A stretch of DNA of 7,865 nucleotides from positions 1 to 7,865 of the forward strand of contig PWRV01000340.1 in the NCBI GenBank assembly GCA_003563455.1, written 5' to 3'. Of the stretch, positions 6,258-7,865 are shown piece after piece. The DNA comes from Thioalkalivibrio sp. Its GTDB lineage: Bacteria; Pseudomonadota; Gammaproteobacteria; Ectothiorhodospirales; Ectothiorhodospiraceae. The notes under the pieces are model-generated. The model did not search any database. It was not told where the DNA came from and saw nothing but the letters and a program-made list of their open reading frames with translations. The translations under genes were made by a program, and so were the position numbers. Within the stretch, counting starts at the first letter, position 1. Each line of letters starts with the position of its first letter.

Positions 6258-7592
6258 ATGACGCGCATTCTTCGAACGGATGCCCAGGAGCTCCGCGAAC
6301 ATGTCACACACATGGATCGTGGACCTTCGTCGCTGGACGCGGTCTTCGGAACGATCGGCGATGCGTCGCTGGTGCTTCTGGGAGAGGCATCCCACGGCTC
6401 GCACGAGTTCTACGATATCCGCGCGCACATCACCCGGCGACTGATCGAAGAGAAGGGGTTTGAAGCCGTCGCGGTCGAAGCCGACTGGCCGGACGCCTAT
6501 CGCGTCAACCGGTACGTGCGCGGTCAGGGCGCCGACGGTTCCGCTACCGAGGCGCTGGCCGACTTCCAGCGATTCCCGCAGTGGATGTGGCGAAACACCG
6601 CCGTCGTGGACTTCGTGGAATGGCTGGCGGCTTTCAACAAGCCCCGCGCAGCGACCGACCGCGCGGGTTTCTACGGTCTGGACCTCTACAGCCTCTACCG
6701 CTCGGCCGAAGCGGTCATCGGTTATCTCGACGAAGTCGATCCCGAGGCGGCGGCTCGCGCTCGGGCGCGCTACGGCTGCTTCGACCACTCGCTGGGCAAC
6801 CCGCAGGACTACGGCTACCAGGCCGGGCTGGGGCTACGAAAGGACTGCAGTGACGAAGCCGTCCGGCAACTGGTGGAGCTCGAGCAGGGATCGACCGAGT
6901 ATCTGCGGCGCGACGGTCTGCTGGCCATCGATGAGCAATTCTTCGCCGAGCAGAATGCTCAGGTCGTCGCCAACGCGGAACAGTACTACCGCGCGATGTT
7001 CACCGGCCGCGTCAATACCTGGAATCTGCGCGACCGGCACATGAGCAGTACGCTGAACGAACTCCGCCGCCACCTGCGCCAACAGGGGCGAGCCGGCCGG
7101 ATCGTGGTGTGGGAGCACAATTCACACATCGGCGACGCCCGCGCCACGAGCATGGGCGCCCGCGGCGAGCTGAACGTCGGTCAGCTGACGCGCGAATCGG
7201 TCGGAAACGATGCCGTTCTGATCGGCTTCACCACTTTCGAGGGCACGGTCGCGGCCGCGTCGGACTGGGATGCGCCGGTCGAATTGAAGGCAGTGCGGCC
7301 CGCGATCGAAGGCAGCGTGGAACAGCTCTTTCATCAGGTGGGTGGCGACTTCTTTCTGCCAATACGCGGCAGCGACGCCGACGGGCTGCTGCGCCAGCCA
7401 CTGTACGAGCGCGCAATCGGGGTGATCTACCGGCCACGGTCCGAGATGGCGAGCCATTACTTTCAGGCGCGCGTCGCCGAGCAGTTCGATGGTGTGGTGC
7501 ACGTCGACCGAACCCAGGCGCTGCAGCCGCTTGATCTCACCCCCGCCTGGGAACCCGACCGCGTCCCGGAGACCTATCCCTTCGGCGTCTGA
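6258..7592 (+). CDS. Erythromycin esterase family protein
   Basis: This 444-residue protein belongs to the erythromycin esterase (Ere-like) hydrolase family. Family marks are GEASHGSHEF (42-51) with E43 and H46, VAVEADWPDAYRVN (71-84) with E74, a WMWRN motif (109-113), GFYGLDLYSLY (137-147), NLRDRHM (256-262), and WEHNSHIGDAR (285-295) with H287 and H290. The Glu, His, Glu and later His residues match, from memory, those described as the active site of EreA and EreB, so it looks catalytically intact. There is no signal peptide, so it should be cytosolic. The ATG at 6258 has AAGGAG (6247-6252) at 5-base spacing. This chromosomal subgroup is widespread, often near stress genes, and its true substrate is unknown; macrolide hydrolysis should not be assumed. 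Neighbours are a CBS-domain gene upstream and a convergent DUF2934 gene downstream. Confidence 0.9.
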   Translation: MTRILRTDAQELREHVTHMDRGPSSLDAVFGTIGDASLVLLGEASHGSHEFYDIRAHITRRLIEEKGFEAVAVEADWPDAYRVNRYVRGQGADGSATEALADFQRFPQWMWRNTAVVDFVEWLAAFNKPRAATDRAGFYGLDLYSLYRSAEAVIGYLDEVDPEAAARARARYGCFDHSLGNPQDYGYQAGLGLRKDCSDEAVRQLVELEQGSTEYLRRDGLLAIDEQFFAEQNAQVVANAEQYYRAMFTGRVNTWNLRDRHMSSTLNELRRHLRQQGRAGRIVVWEHNSHIGDARATSMGARGELNVGQLTRESVGNDAVLIGFTTFEGTVAAASDWDAPVELKAVRPAIEGSVEQLFHQVGGDFFLPIRGSDADGLLRQPLYERAIGVIYRPRSEMASHYFQARVAEQFDGVVHVDRTQALQPLDLTPAWEPDRVPETYPFGV

Positions 7593-7687
7593 AAGGCCTT
7601 TCGCCGCTCGGCCGGTTTCCAACGGCTCGCCGCCCGTTTCGCGGAGTCTGGCCTTGCAGTGCGCCCCGCGTGCCGCCCGGCTCCGGT

Positions 7688-7713
7688 CGTCACGTCGGAA
7701 TCAGGCCGTGACG
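7688..7713. terminator. Inverted repeat between convergent genes (possible bidirectional terminator)
   Basis: CGTCACG (7688-7694) is exactly complementary to CGTGACG (7707-7713) across a 12-base loop. It sits in the 135-base gap between the Ere-like gene and the convergent DUF2934 gene, where a terminator serving both strands would be expected. No T-run flanks it on either strand, so the call is tentative. A short palindrome, AAAGGCCTTT, lies right at the Ere-like stop (7592-7601). Confidence 0.3.
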
Positions 7714-7727
7714 GTCGGCCGCGGGCG

Positions 7728-7865
7728 TCACTTGGCCGCGAGCTGGGAGTCGATTTCCTGCTCGGCCTGCAGCCAGAACGCGTGGTTGTCGCCGGTGAAG
7801 CCGTGCCTTTCGGCGATGTAGTAGGCCGCGTCCTGGATCATCCGGTAGCGCTGTTCCGGGCTCAC
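7728..7865 (-). CDS. DUF2934 domain protein (3' part, runs off the window)
   Basis: Read on the minus strand, the last 138 bases encode 45 residues and a TGA stop (complement of 7728-7730). The peptide has the pattern of the short DUF2934 domain: RMIQDAAYYIAERHGFTG, then a short linker, then HAFWLQAEQEID, ending in QLAAK. The conserved elements are the Ala-Tyr-Tyr helix with an Ala-Glu-Arg-x-Gly-Phe turn, and the Trp-Leu-x-Ala-Glu helix. The first visible codon, at 7865-7863, is GTG. It could be the start, but these proteins usually have residues before this point, so the gene probably continues outside. DUF2934 proteins are small, of unknown function and common in Proteobacteria. The gene converges on the Ere-like gene. 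Confidence 0.75.
   Translation of the reverse strand: MSPEQRYRMIQDAAYYIAERHGFTGDNHAFWLQAEQEIDSQLAAK

Noticed and set aside
5528..6313. 261-codon minus-strand frame across the CBS gene and its flanks
   Set aside because: It is antisense to a clear CBS-domain gene, crosses both intergenic gaps, and shows no domain pattern.
6258..7592. Reading the Ere-like gene as an acquired macrolide resistance gene
   Set aside because: There is no mobile element, integron site or shift in base composition nearby. Family membership alone does not show macrolide activity.
1..7865. Search for CRISPR arrays, tRNA or rRNA genes, insertion sequences and attachment sites
   Set aside because: I saw no spaced direct repeats, no cloverleaf-like or rRNA-like sequence, no transposase, and no terminal inverted repeats. 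Reading by eye could miss a divergent small RNA in the 5400-5698 gap.

Overview
The window is high-GC, densely coding DNA from a proteobacterium. The UrtB type (signal peptide plus periplasmic helical-repeat domain ahead of the permease) and the co-directional urtABCDE order fit Proteobacteria. A high-GC gammaproteobacterium is my best guess, but the sequence alone does not fix the genus.

Positions 1-5399 hold one plus-strand operon for a five-part urea ABC uptake system. It contains urtA (periplasmic urea-binding protein, 5' end outside the window), urtB and urtC (the two membrane permeases), and urtD and urtE (the two ATPases). urtB to urtE are very tightly packed: 4 bases separate urtB from urtC, and urtC/urtD and urtD/urtE overlap in ATGA stop/start junctions. 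This implies translational coupling and equal dosage of the membrane and ATPase parts. urtA is set apart by a 76-base gap holding a strong GC-rich hairpin, which probably lets the binding protein be made in excess. UrtA captures urea in the periplasm, UrtBC form the channel, and UrtDE drive import. Urease would then release ammonia, but no urease gene lies in the window.

Positions 5400-5698 are a non-coding stretch with two small hairpins after urtE. It also holds an AT-richer block with an imperfect dyad (about 5480-5497) and an orphan Shine-Dalgarno-like sequence, so it looks like a regulatory region.

Positions 5699-7865 hold small, probably stress-related genes: a two-CBS-domain protein, an erythromycin-esterase-family protein and, convergent on the minus strand at the window edge, the 3' end of a DUF2934 protein. 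These families are unrelated to urea uptake, so the window spans the boundary between two functional units.

I found no tRNA, rRNA, CRISPR array, insertion sequence, attachment site or sign of recent transfer. I did not find a convincing new biological system. The most interesting unexplained element is the regulatory-looking block between urtE and the CBS gene.
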